From a virus: 28,618 nt of DNA. Made by a program: the position numbers and the translations under genes. This document shows, one piece after another, positions 1-7,171 of this stretch. How positions within the stretch are numbered: the first letter of the stretch is position 1; each line of letters opens with the position of its first letter. The notes under the pieces were generated by a model, which saw only the letters and a list, made by a program, of their open reading frames with translations, made no database searches and was not told where the DNA came from. The DNA lies in IMG/VR virus record IMGVR_UViG_3300027857_000050, positions 1-28,618 of that record. One strand, written 5' to 3'.

Positions 1-146
1 GCGCAAACGGGGAGACCGCCTTCACCGTAAAGGCCAACCGGCTTGGTTCGACAGCGCGGTTTGGTGGCAGCACGCGGATCTTCGAACTGTCCTCGACCGA
101 TCCGTTCAAGGTGTCACTCATCAGTGCGGAGGTCCTGACGAAATGA
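1..146 (+). CDS. C-terminal end of a probable phage structural protein (partial)
   Basis: The window opens inside a gene. Codons run from base 3 to a TGA at 144-146 and give 47 residues ending in KVSLISAEVLTK. The tail contains ARFGGSTRIFELSSTDPF, a beta-rich pattern of the kind seen at the ends of tail or head-completion proteins. Third positions are GC-rich, as in neighbouring genes, which supports this frame. The stop overlaps the next start (ATGA), so translation is probably coupled. The family cannot be named from this fragment. A structural role is inferred mainly from the genes downstream. Confidence 0.6.
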   Translation, partial: ANGETAFTVKANRLGSTARFGGSTRIFELSSTDPFKVSLISAEVLTK

Positions 147-619
147 GACGCGCGAGAAGCGATAAAGGCGTCCCGGTAACGCACGGGTATTCAATTACCC
201 ACAAGAAACTCTACAAACTGTATTTTTCGATGCGGTCCCGTTGTGAGAAACCTACGGACCCGGCTTACCACCGATATGGTGGACGTGGGATCACCGTTTG
301 TGAGGAATGGAAGACGCCTGAACCGTTTTGCGAGTGGGCGCTCGGACATGGATATGCCGCAGGGCTGACACTGGAACGCATGGATAACTCCGCAGGATAT
401 TTCCCTTCCAACTGCACCTGGGCGACCCGGACCGCCCAAGCCAGAAACCGACGGTCCAATAGATTGGTGGCAGTCAAAGGCGAGCAAAAGTCTATCGCGG
501 AGTGGGCTGACATATTCAAAATGCCGCAACACCGTATCCAGCAACGGCTCAGACTTGGTTGGCCCGTTGAACGGATATTTTCAGAACCTCCAGCCCATAT
601 AGGAAACTGGCGCGGATGA
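143..619 (+). CDS. Homing-endonuclease-like protein (HNH-related, with C-terminal helix-turn-helix)
   Basis: 158 residues. The protein matches a pattern I recognise from many phages: a basic N-terminus, RCEKPTDPAYHRYGGRGITV, CEEW, then LERMDNSAGYFPSNCTWAT and QARNRRSN. The D-N-x(n)-P-x-N-C-x-W core is an HNH-like signature. The C-terminus (SIAEWADIFKMPQHRIQQRL, then GWPVERIF) looks like the DNA-binding helix-turn-helix often appended to such proteins. The start overlaps the previous stop, and GGAGGT lies about ten bases upstream. Such genes are usually free-standing mobile endonucleases between structural genes. Cleavage activity is inferred. The canonical double histidine of HNH is not obvious, so the protein may only bind DNA. 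Confidence 0.7.
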   Translation: MRRARSDKGVPVTHGYSITHKKLYKLYFSMRSRCEKPTDPAYHRYGGRGITVCEEWKTPEPFCEWALGHGYAAGLTLERMDNSAGYFPSNCTWATRTAQARNRRSNRLVAVKGEQKSIAEWADIFKMPQHRIQQRLRLGWPVERIFSEPPAHIGNWRG

Positions 620-1173
620 GCCGATTCACGTTGGTCGCACAGGGGGTTCCTGTGCAGGCATTGTTGGACGATCTGGACGCCAATCCTGACGTCTGGGATG
701 AACGGCCTGAGAGACGTCTTGGGGTTTCTCCGCATCGAGAGACTTCGGATGTGTGGTGCAGATACGCCGATCCGGCGTGGTTGGCGCGGACCAATGACTT
801 CGCCGGGCCGCATCAATCCGTGTGGTGGCCCGTCGTTGACCGAATCCCTTCGGTTTTCGCTATCTGGGACTGCATTCGCTGGGCACTCGGTGGCGATCTG
901 GAGTTCGGCGGGGTGCTGATCACGCGGATACCGCCTGGGTGCCAGGTCTATCCGCACCATGACAGGGGCACGTGGCACGCCGAGCACTACGACCTGAAGG
1001 TGTGGCTTCCACTCAGAGCCAATGATCAGTGCGTGAACATGGTGGAGGGTGAGGGGATGGTCTGGAAGGTGGGGGAATGTTGGTCGCACGATAATCTCGT
1101 CATTCATTCCGTCAGAAACGAAGGCCCCACAGAGAGAATTTGTTTCATCGCGTGTTTTCGGAGGCGCCTGTGA
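616..1173 (+). CDS. Aspartyl/asparaginyl beta-hydroxylase-like 2OG-Fe(II) oxygenase
   Basis: 185 residues, coupled to the preceding gene by ATGA. The C-terminal half has a double-stranded beta-helix oxygenase signature. H114-x-D116 lies in YPHHDRGTWH, H164 in NLVIHSVRNEGPTERICF, and R174 is placed to bind 2-oxoglutarate. The size and the pattern VYPHHDRG ... W.VGECW.HDN ... H.V.N.G...R resemble the aspartyl/asparaginyl beta-hydroxylase group of 2OG-Fe(II) dioxygenases. Such enzymes hydroxylate protein side chains. The substrate here is unknown; a virion or host protein is a guess. A cupin gene lies two genes downstream. The N-terminal 80 residues match nothing I know. Confidence 0.72.
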   Translation: MSRFTLVAQGVPVQALLDDLDANPDVWDERPERRLGVSPHRETSDVWCRYADPAWLARTNDFAGPHQSVWWPVVDRIPSVFAIWDCIRWALGGDLEFGGVLITRIPPGCQVYPHHDRGTWHAEHYDLKVWLPLRANDQCVNMVEGEGMVWKVGECWSHDNLVIHSVRNEGPTERICFIACFRRRL

Positions 1174-1508
1174 GGACCATCCCGCTCCCATCCCAGGCCG
1201 AATTGCGGAGGCTTTTTGATTACGACCCTGAGACCGGCGACCTGATCTGGCCCGCGAACAACCGGAAATCAAATCTCAGGAAAGCGGATCATGTCCAGAA
1301 CATGGGAAACCTTGGACGTTCGCCTCAGAGGGACCTGCCGCGCGGGGTAACGCTTCGTTGTGACGGCAAAAAATGGGTCGCGAAAATCAGGTTCGATAAC
1401 GCTGAAATGTGTCTTGGATCGTATGACACCCCGGAACTTGCGGCTGCCGCCTACGCGGACGCTGCAACGAAATTCCGGGGGGATTTCGCGAGGGTAGCAA
1501 ATGTCTGA
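1170..1508 (+). CDS. AP2-domain protein, probable homing-endonuclease remnant lacking the HNH core
   Basis: 112 residues from GTG 1170. This start is chosen because GGAGG lies five bases upstream and GTG overlaps the previous TGA; the ATG at 1140 has no such site. The N-terminus (LRRLFDYDPETGDLIW) is the leader segment typical of phage HNH-AP2 endonucleases. The C-terminus (RGVTLRCDGKKWVAKIRF, then LGSYDTPELAAAAYADAA) is an AP2 DNA-binding domain. The HNH segment normally between them, seen in the related gene at 21827-22369, is missing and replaced by about 30 residues. It probably binds DNA but cannot cut it. Confidence 0.75.
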   Translation: MRTIPLPSQAELRRLFDYDPETGDLIWPANNRKSNLRKADHVQNMGNLGRSPQRDLPRGVTLRCDGKKWVAKIRFDNAEMCLGSYDTPELAAAAYADAATKFRGDFARVANV

Positions 1509-1845
1509 AACGAACTACGAAAAGCTCGTCGAACAGCCCGACGAGGTCAGCATCACCATCAGCGACGATATTTTCATCAAGCATTACCGGATCAAAAAGG
1601 CTGGCACCTACCTGCCGCAGCACAGCCACAAATACGAGCATGGCACCTTGGTCTGCCACGGCAGCATCCGGGTGTGGGTCGATGGCCGGTTCAAAGGGGT
1701 GTTCCACGCACCGTCAGCGATCAATATCCCGGCCGGCACCAAGCATCTGTTTGAGGTCCTGGAGGACAACACAACGCTCGCCTGCATCCACAATGCGTCG
1801 CGGTCCGGCGAAATTGAAGTGCATGAAGAGCACCAGATTGTCTGA
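1501..1845 (+). CDS. Cupin-fold protein
   Basis: 114 residues forming a single small beta-barrel. The first cupin motif is visible as YLPQHSHKYEHGTLVCHGSI, with metal-binding H-x-H spacing and a following E/H. The second is INIPAGTKHLFEVLEDNTTL, with the expected P-A-G-x-x-H. It overlaps the AP2 gene by eight bases with GAGGG upstream, and it overlaps the next start by one base (TGATG). Phage cupins of this length occur among tail genes. The metal and substrate are unknown. Its position near a 2OG-oxygenase-like gene suggests, without proof, a shared modification role. Confidence 0.72.
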   Translation: MSETNYEKLVEQPDEVSITISDDIFIKHYRIKKAGTYLPQHSHKYEHGTLVCHGSIRVWVDGRFKGVFHAPSAINIPAGTKHLFEVLEDNTTLACIHNASRSGEIEVHEEHQIV

Positions 1846-2336
1846 TGGTTGAAACACCGGGCGCAATCCCGTCCATCAACGAATCATTCATCAATCCGGA
1901 CGGGAACAAGATCACCCGCACGTGGTATCGCGTGCTTCAGGCGCTGACCAAGAACAGCGGTCAGCTTTCGCAGCCCATCACAGTAAAATCGAACAGCTTC
2001 TTTGTCAGCGGCGATATCAATTCGGGCGGCACACTGGAGCCGGTCACCATTCCGAGCGGCGAATTGCTGGGCAACAGTTCCGGGACGGCCGCTGCCGCTT
2101 CGCCGCAAACGGTTGACCCGTCGCTCTCGCTCAGTGGTGGCGTTCTGGCCTTGGCCAAGCTGCCCGGCGGTGCGGTTCTTGGGAACGCCGGCAACGTCGC
2201 AGCGATCCCGAGCGAATTGCTCATCGGTGCAGGACTGACCATCGTTGCGGGCTCGCCACCAATCCTGGAGGTATCGTCGGGCGGTCCGAGCAACACCACA
2301 GCGCTCGCCCAAACGCTCTCATGGTGGCGCCAATGA
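1845..2336 (+). CDS. Putative tail/virion protein
   Basis: 163 residues. The N-terminus (SINESFINPDGNKITRTWYR) is a short segment I have seen at the start of phage virion proteins encoded just before fibre genes. The rest is rich in Gly, Ser, Ala and Leu with repeating short beta-like units such as SGELLGNSSG, GGAVLGNAGN and SELLIGAG. There are no catalytic motifs or membrane segments. It is coupled to the cupin gene (TGATG) and to the fibre gene (ATGA). A tail-fibre adaptor or a short fibre is the best guess. Confidence 0.6.
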   Translation: MVETPGAIPSINESFINPDGNKITRTWYRVLQALTKNSGQLSQPITVKSNSFFVSGDINSGGTLEPVTIPSGELLGNSSGTAAAASPQTVDPSLSLSGGVLALAKLPGGAVLGNAGNVAAIPSELLIGAGLTIVAGSPPILEVSSGGPSNTTALAQTLSWWRQ

Positions 2337-3472
2337 TCCTGGATCTCACGACCAAGGTCCTCCAGGTCGTTCTGGGCGAAGCGCACACCACGCGGCCGGC
2401 CGAGGTCGTAACGTCGTGGGCAGAGACGTCCGCTGCCACCTTCCAGGGCGGCAATACCAACGTCAACACGAACGGCACCACACCGGTCACCGTAGTGGCC
2501 GCGCCGTCGAACAGCACCGTGGTGCGCGACGTTCGTGAGGTCCGTGTCTTCAACAACGACACGGTCACCCACAACGTCACCCTCCAGATATTCGATGGCA
2601 CCAATACCTGGATTGTCGCACCGACGCCTGTCGTGGTCCTGGCAGGCGGCAGCTTCATCTACACGTCGGGAGTGGGCGGTGTCGGTCCCACAGGGCCGAC
2701 CGGACCGACGGGGCCTACGGGGGCCACGGGCGCGACCGGGGCAACCGGCCCGTCCACGGGGCCAGCAAGTGGCGATCTGTCCGGCACCTACCCCAGCCCG
2801 AGCGTGGTCGCTCTAAATGGCCAGCCGCTGGGTTCAACAACGGCTGGTTCTGGCAATCTCCTGATCGGCTCAGGAACGCAATGGGTCTCCCATTCCATCA
2901 CCGGGGATTGGACCATTACCGCTGGTGGCGCTTCGACTGTCGCCAAGGTCAATGGAGTCAGCTACGGGGCTTCACCGGCCACCAACAGCTTCCCGCTGGT
3001 GACAGGATTAAATGCCGTCACCTATACGGCGACCAGCCAGATACCCGGCAGCACAACGAATGACAGTGCCAGTGCGGGGAACGTCGGGGAATACATTACT
3101 TCGACTGTGCTGGTTGGGGCGGCGGTCTCGGTTACGAACGGGATAGCGGCGAACGTGACCTCCATATCTCTCACCGGAGGGGACTGGGATGTAGACGGCA
3201 ATGTTGTCACCAACCCTGCCGGTTCAACAACAGAGACAGCGATAGTCGCCTGGACCAGCACGGTATCCGCTACAGGCCCAACTGCACCAAACAATGGCTC
3301 CTATACGCTGCTCCGGGTAAGCCCTACAGCGGGTGCCAATAATGCTGCCCCCGCCGGTCGGCAACGTATCTCTTTAGCGTCCGCTACAACCGTTTATGTG
3401 AGTGGTATCGTGGGGTTCGCTACGTCAACGGACGCGATCTACGGCTTCATCGGCGCACGGCGCAGGAGATAA
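2333..3472 (+). CDS. Tail fibre protein with collagen-like triplets
   Basis: 379 residues from ATG 2333. That codon overlaps the previous stop (ATGA) and has GGTGG just upstream; the in-frame ATG at 2321 lacks a ribosome site. An N-terminal globular part of about 115 residues (a beta-rich attachment domain, by inference) is followed by eight Gly-X-Y triplets. Next comes SGDLSGTYPSPSVVALNGQP, a motif I know from many phage fibres. The C-terminal 230 residues are Thr/Ser/Gly-rich beta repeats. It probably trimerises through the triplets and projects from the virion to touch the host surface. Confidence 0.75.
   Translation: MILDLTTKVLQVVLGEAHTTRPAEVVTSWAETSAATFQGGNTNVNTNGTTPVTVVAAPSNSTVVRDVREVRVFNNDTVTHNVTLQIFDGTNTWIVAPTPVVVLAGGSFIYTSGVGGVGPTGPTGPTGPTGATGATGATGPSTGPASGDLSGTYPSPSVVALNGQPLGSTTAGSGNLLIGSGTQWVSHSITGDWTITAGGASTVAKVNGVSYGASPATNSFPLVTGLNAVTYTATSQIPGSTTNDSASAGNVGEYITSTVLVGAAVSVTNGIAANVTSISLTGGDWDVDGNVVTNPAGSTTETAIVAWTSTVSATGPTAPNNGSYTLLRVSPTAGANNAAPAGRQRISLASATTVYVSGIVGFATSTDAIYGFIGARRRR
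2684..2755 (+). repeat. Collagen-like Gly-X-Y coding repeat
   Basis: Eight consecutive nine-base units encode GPT four times, GAT three times and GPS once. The DNA units vary at third positions, so the repeat is conserved at protein level rather than as identical DNA. It forms residues 118-141 of the fibre protein. Such triplets form a triple helix and usually mark a trimeric shaft. Confidence 0.9.
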
Positions 3473-3474
3473 CA

Positions 3475-3741
3475 ATGGCGCTCACCACCATCGCGTTCTG
3501 CCATCACTGCAAATGGCGCAGTTCGGAAAGTCCGATCCAGATCGACGCGGCCGGTGCGCCCTGCCCGACATGCGGGACCGGGATATCCGCGCTCCACTGC
3601 GACCCTTCATATACTGGCACGGACCCGTTTGGCCGCCATTACGTCGAAGCGCAGGCAATCCAGGATCATTTGGCGAGAGCAGGAGTAACGACCGTCAACC
3701 CGGTCGGTGTGGCAATCCCAAAGCACCCCAACACTCCGTGA
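3475..3741 (+). CDS. Small zinc-ribbon-like protein
   Basis: 88 residues. The likely zinc site combines CHHC near residue 9 (FCHHCKW) with CPTC near residue 33 (APCPTCGTG). The remainder (DPSYTGTDPFGRHYVEAQAI, then a helix) is plain. It starts three bases after the fibre gene stop, so it is part of the same message. A small virion-associated or regulatory zinc protein is possible; I do not recognise the family. A regulatory leader follows directly after its stop codon. Confidence 0.6.
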   Translation: MALTTIAFCHHCKWRSSESPIQIDAAGAPCPTCGTGISALHCDPSYTGTDPFGRHYVEAQAIQDHLARAGVTTVNPVGVAIPKHPNTP

Positions 3742-3833
3742 TTGCCTTAAAACTGGTGCATCGTTAGTTTGAAGGTAGCCGAACCGAGACGGGTCTCCTC
3801 GGGCAACACTCCATTCTCCCAGGGGATTTGCCC
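3742..3833 (+). promoter_or_regulatory. Leader element A: probable promoter plus conserved hairpin
   Basis: This is one of only two sizeable gaps in the rightward block. A hairpin at 3784-3802 has stem CCGAG/CTCGG and loop ACGGGTCTC, inside a 26-base stretch (3778-3803) shared with the leader at 20811-20836. The two copies differ at two bases only, and these pair with each other (A-T here, T-A there). TTGCCT (3742-3747) and TAGTTT (3765-3770), 17 bases apart, could be -35 and -10 boxes that would start the RNA just before the hairpin; the -10 match is weak. AGGGGA at 3821-3826 is the ribosome site for GTG 3834. Confidence 0.6.
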
Positions 3834-4703
3834 GTGCCTTACGGTTTTGCCGCAGCAGCAGCCGGCTCAGTTCTCAGTGGCGTCATCGGCGCCAACGCAT
3901 CCGGCAAGGCCGCAAGCCAGCAGGCGTTTGAGCAGCAGCAGGCGCTCGACCTGCAAAAGTCCGTTTACGGCGACACCAAGAACGCGATTGCACCCTATAC
4001 GGCTTACGGTGAGAACGCGCTCCAGAACCTCCAGCAATTGCTTGGCATCGGCCCAGGTGGCGCTGGCCCGGTCGCCTCAAACCCCATCCTCAAGATGCTG
4101 GGAATCGGTGGCCCTGGCCCAATGGGCAGCATCGACCCGAGCACCTTCCAAGGCTCGCCGGGGTATCAGTATGCCAAGCAGCAGGGGCTGGAAGCGGCGA
4201 CCAACCAACTGAGCCGCGGTCCGGGCGGTGGCAACGCGCTCATGGCCTTGCAGAAGACCGGCCAAGGGCTCGCCGACCAGAACTGGAACAATTACCTGTC
4301 GAACGCCTCAGGGGCATGGCAGCAACTGCTTCAGAACCTCGGAGCCGGCGTCTCGACCGGCGCGAGTGCCACCAGCCTGCTCACCGGCCGCGGAACGGAC
4401 TTCGCCAACGCAGCGGGCAACAACCTGGGCAACATCGGAAACGCCAATGCTCAGGGCACCATGAACAGTGCCGGCGCATGGGGTGGCGCGCTCAACAATC
4501 TGGTCACGAATTTCAACAACGCGGGTGGCGGACAGGCGGTCGGCTCCGGGATCAATTCGTTGTTCAGTGGCTCCGGTCCCTTCAGCGCCAACACGCTGAA
4601 CACCACGTTCGGCACTCAGTTCGGCCCTGGCACCTTCCCGACCGCGGACAACCCGAACGCGATCGTGCCGGGCTACGCGGCGGACAACTACACGCCACTG
4701 TGA
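3834..4703 (+). CDS. Putative DNA-ejection / internal virion protein (small)
   Basis: 289 residues from GTG 3834, chosen because AGGGGA ends seven bases upstream; the in-frame TTG at 3828 is too close to that site. The N-terminus is a hydrophobic Ala/Gly helix (FAAAAAGSVLSGVIGANASG), followed by Gln/Ala helices. I recognise the pattern FQGSPGYQYAKQQGLEAATN, GGGNALMALQKTGQGLADQN and WNNYLSNASGAWQQLLQNLG from small ejection proteins encoded beside large internal virion proteins of podoviruses. The Gly/Asn-rich C-terminus is probably flexible. It would leave the capsid with the DNA and help form a conduit across the envelope. Confidence 0.75.
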   Translation: MPYGFAAAAAGSVLSGVIGANASGKAASQQAFEQQQALDLQKSVYGDTKNAIAPYTAYGENALQNLQQLLGIGPGGAGPVASNPILKMLGIGGPGPMGSIDPSTFQGSPGYQYAKQQGLEAATNQLSRGPGGGNALMALQKTGQGLADQNWNNYLSNASGAWQQLLQNLGAGVSTGASATSLLTGRGTDFANAAGNNLGNIGNANAQGTMNSAGAWGGALNNLVTNFNNAGGGQAVGSGINSLFSGSGPFSANTLNTTFGTQFGPGTFPTADNPNAIVPGYAADNYTPL

Positions 4704-4711
4704 GAGGCTAA

Positions 4712-7171
4712 ATGTCCGGTATCCTTCCGCTCCAGTATCGGCCTACGCCGAACGTCGGCACGGTCTATGACCCGACGGTGCAGATCAATGCTGCCGACCA
4801 GCAACTGCAACTGAAGCAGCAGCAGGATGCGGTTGAACGTCAGAACGCCCTGATGGGCATCTTCCGGGACCCGAAATCACTGGACGGGACCGGCAATCCG
4901 ACGCCCGAGACGATGCAGAAGATCATGGCGGTTGACCCCCAGGTGGGGATGACAGTCCGCCAGAACATGCTGATAGGCCAGCAACGGCAACTCCAGACAG
5001 ACGCGCTGAAAAGCAATCTGATGGAAAAGAAAATGGACATGATCGGCGAGGCGACAGCGCCGATCATGGAAACCTACGAGACTGATGTCAAAAGCGGCGT
5101 CCCGGAACCGCAGGCGCGGCGGAACGCGCAAGCGGCCTTGGTTCAGGCCAACCAACGGCTGATGGACAGCGGGATCTTCGGAGAAGACGACAAGAAGCGG
5201 TTCCCGACCGAGTTCGACCCGATCCAAATGCGGAACGTCGTCGCCGGCACCAAGCAATACCAGGATTGGGTGAAGCAGCAACGTGCGGACGCGGAAGAGG
5301 CCCGAAAGCAGCGGCACGACGACGAACAGAACACCAACAAGGGCACCGAATTGTTGCAGGACAACACCGGCCGGCCCTTCACGTGGCGTCCGAACGCGCC
5401 TCAGGGCAAGAAAGCGGTCTACGCTGATGACAGCCCGGTGCCCGAGGAAAAGCTGCAAGGCGTTTCGAAAGTTAGTTCGGGTGGTGGTGCTGGCGGCTCC
5501 CCCGCTGCCCAGGACCGCAGAGACATCGAGTTCACCGAGCGGAACAAATACGAGCGCGAACTCGGCCACCCGGTGACGAGCGCCGATGAGCAAGCGGAAC
5601 TCAAAAACCGCATTCTGAAGGCTGAGACTGACCGCAAGGCGGCACAGGCCGGCGCAACGACCGGCGCCAGGCTCGCTGCGGGTGGTGGCTCCGCTGGGAC
5701 CCAGGACCGGGCAGCCATTACGAACGTCGTCAGGACCAATTACGAGACGGAACTCGGCCGGCCGGTCAACCTCGACGATCCCAAGGAGAAGGCAGAACTG
5801 GACAGGCGCGTCCTGGCTGCGGAAGACGCTCGGACGACGCAACGGGCCGCCGATAAGCAGGCCGCCGTGGCGAAGACCGCGGAAATCACCGTCGATGGCA
5901 AGCCACAACAGGGCATCTGGAAATACGGCCAGTGGTTCGAGCCCGACGGGAAGACCCCGATAACCTCGCCAGTCCGGATGACCGCTTCGGTCAGAGCCGA
6001 TCAATCCTTGGCGGACCGTGAGAAGCTGGCTGCCGAGCGCGCTGATACCGGTGTGCCGCAAACCCCTGACCAGAAGGCCGCCGCTGCCGCTCAGGTGGCG
6101 TCCGGCGAGCCGATGACCCAGATCATACCGGGATGGGGGCCTGCTTCCCGCAAAGCGCAGCAGGAGGCCCGGAACGACGCTATTCAGTTGATCCGCGATC
6201 AGACCGGGATGGATGCGCTGGATGCCGGCCTGGAACTGGCAAACCGTGGCATCGAATACGCCAGCGGCAAGAAGGCCCAGGGCGTTCAGCAGACCATGCT
6301 TTCGACCACCCGGACCGCGGTGAAGCAGCTTGATTACAACATCGACAAAGTCAAAGAGGAACTCACCAGACTAAAATCCACCAATATCTCTCCGGTCATC
6401 AACGCTCTACTCCGGAAAGAAGAAGAGTGGACCGGTGATCCCAATCTGTCGTCCTTGTTCTATTCGATGAGCGCCGTTGGCATGGAGTCCGCCCGTATCC
6501 TGTCGGGTGGTTCCGCGTCGATCCAGCAGCTTCATGAGGGCGCGGCCAACGAGGCGCGAAAGTGGGCCAACATCGGCATGACGCCGGCCTCCTTCGAAGC
6601 CGTGGCCCGGACGATCTCCGACGAAGGCAAGGCACGGTTGAAGGCCTGGGAGGAAGGGATCAAAGAGGGCCGGATCGGTGGGCCGCCGAAAACCGGCAAT
6701 ACCGCTCCCGGAGCGGCGGCTCAGCCACAGCAAGCGGACATCGACTTCCTCAAGGCCAATCCCGACAAAGCTGCGAGGTTCGACAAGACCTTTGGCGAAG
6801 GAGCCGCACGTCGGATACTCCAGCCGGCGAGTGCCCCTGCCGGAGCGCCCACTCAACCGGCACCGACCCAGCCCGGTTTCGGGCCGCTGAAGCCGGTGCC
6901 TGGTGCTCCTACGGTGGCTCCCCCTGCCGCGCCGAAGCCCGCTGAGGGTGTCCCGGTGCCCGAGCAATACGCCAACCTGCCGGACGGCAAAACCTTCACC
7001 AGCAAGAGCACCGGCCAGAAGTTCGTCAAGCGAAACGGCAAAATCTACCCCGTAGAGGGTGGCAATGACCAGGCTCTGAACCGGGCACGGGAGGCTATCC
7101 GCCTCGGCGCACCGCGCGATGCGGTCATCAAACGGCTTCAGGATGCCGGGATCGACACGAAAGGGCTCTGA
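4712..7171 (+). CDS. Internal virion / DNA-ejection protein (819 aa)
   Basis: 819 residues, mostly charged helix and probable coiled coil. It starts nine bases after the small ejection gene and overlaps the giant gene (TGATG). Residues about 265-385 hold two copies of a roughly 63-residue unit (AQDRRDIEFT... and TQDRAAITNV..., each with YE(R)ELG.PV). Residues about 500-650 are a helical region (SLFYSMSAVGMESARILSGG, then MTPASFEAVARTISDEGKAR) that I know from podovirus internal proteins. ADIDFLKANPDKAARFDKTF and the C-terminal PRDAVIKRLQDAGIDTKGL are also typical of such proteins. No enzyme motif is visible. A packaged, ejected structural role is inferred. Confidence 0.75.
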   Translation: MSGILPLQYRPTPNVGTVYDPTVQINAADQQLQLKQQQDAVERQNALMGIFRDPKSLDGTGNPTPETMQKIMAVDPQVGMTVRQNMLIGQQRQLQTDALKSNLMEKKMDMIGEATAPIMETYETDVKSGVPEPQARRNAQAALVQANQRLMDSGIFGEDDKKRFPTEFDPIQMRNVVAGTKQYQDWVKQQRADAEEARKQRHDDEQNTNKGTELLQDNTGRPFTWRPNAPQGKKAVYADDSPVPEEKLQGVSKVSSGGGAGGSPAAQDRRDIEFTERNKYERELGHPVTSADEQAELKNRILKAETDRKAAQAGATTGARLAAGGGSAGTQDRAAITNVVRTNYETELGRPVNLDDPKEKAELDRRVLAAEDARTTQRAADKQAAVAKTAEITVDGKPQQGIWKYGQWFEPDGKTPITSPVRMTASVRADQSLADREKLAAERADTGVPQTPDQKAAAAAQVASGEPMTQIIPGWGPASRKAQQEARNDAIQLIRDQTGMDALDAGLELANRGIEYASGKKAQGVQQTMLSTTRTAVKQLDYNIDKVKEELTRLKSTNISPVINALLRKEEEWTGDPNLSSLFYSMSAVGMESARILSGGSASIQQLHEGAANEARKWANIGMTPASFEAVARTISDEGKARLKAWEEGIKEGRIGGPPKTGNTAPGAAAQPQQADIDFLKANPDKAARFDKTFGEGAARRILQPASAPAGAPTQPAPTQPGFGPLKPVPGAPTVAPPAAPKPAEGVPVPEQYANLPDGKTFTSKSTGQKFVKRNGKIYPVEGGNDQALNRAREAIRLGAPRDAVIKRLQDAGIDTKGL
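5503..5870 (+). repeat. Tandem protein-level repeat inside the 819-aa ejection protein
   Basis: Two adjacent copies of a unit of about 63 codons lie in the 819-residue protein. Each contains an AQDR/TQDR start, a YERELGHPV/YETELGRPV centre and a helix ending LKNRILKAE/LDRRVLAAE. The DNA is diverged, so this is an old duplication kept for protein reasons, not a recent repeat. Confidence 0.7.

Noticed and set aside
1140-1169. ATG 1140 as start of the AP2 gene
   Set aside because: It lies deep in the oxygenase gene with no ribosome site; GTG 1170 has GGAGG and overlaps the stop.
265-1272. Long leftward ORF opposite the first genes
   Set aside because: Low-complexity Arg/Pro-rich translation without domains, antisense to three recognisable genes.
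3784-3802. N4-type virion RNA polymerase hairpin promoter
   Set aside because: N4 hairpins have a three-base loop and a longer stem. Here the loop is nine bases, and no N4-like polymerase motif is seen in the window.
3828-3833. TTG 3828 as start of the small ejection protein
   Set aside because: It lies only one base after AGGGGA; GTG 3834 has correct spacing.
4877-6061. 394-codon leftward ORF opposite the 819-aa gene
   Set aside because: It has no ribosome site and no domain. It is open only because of the high GC of the sense gene.
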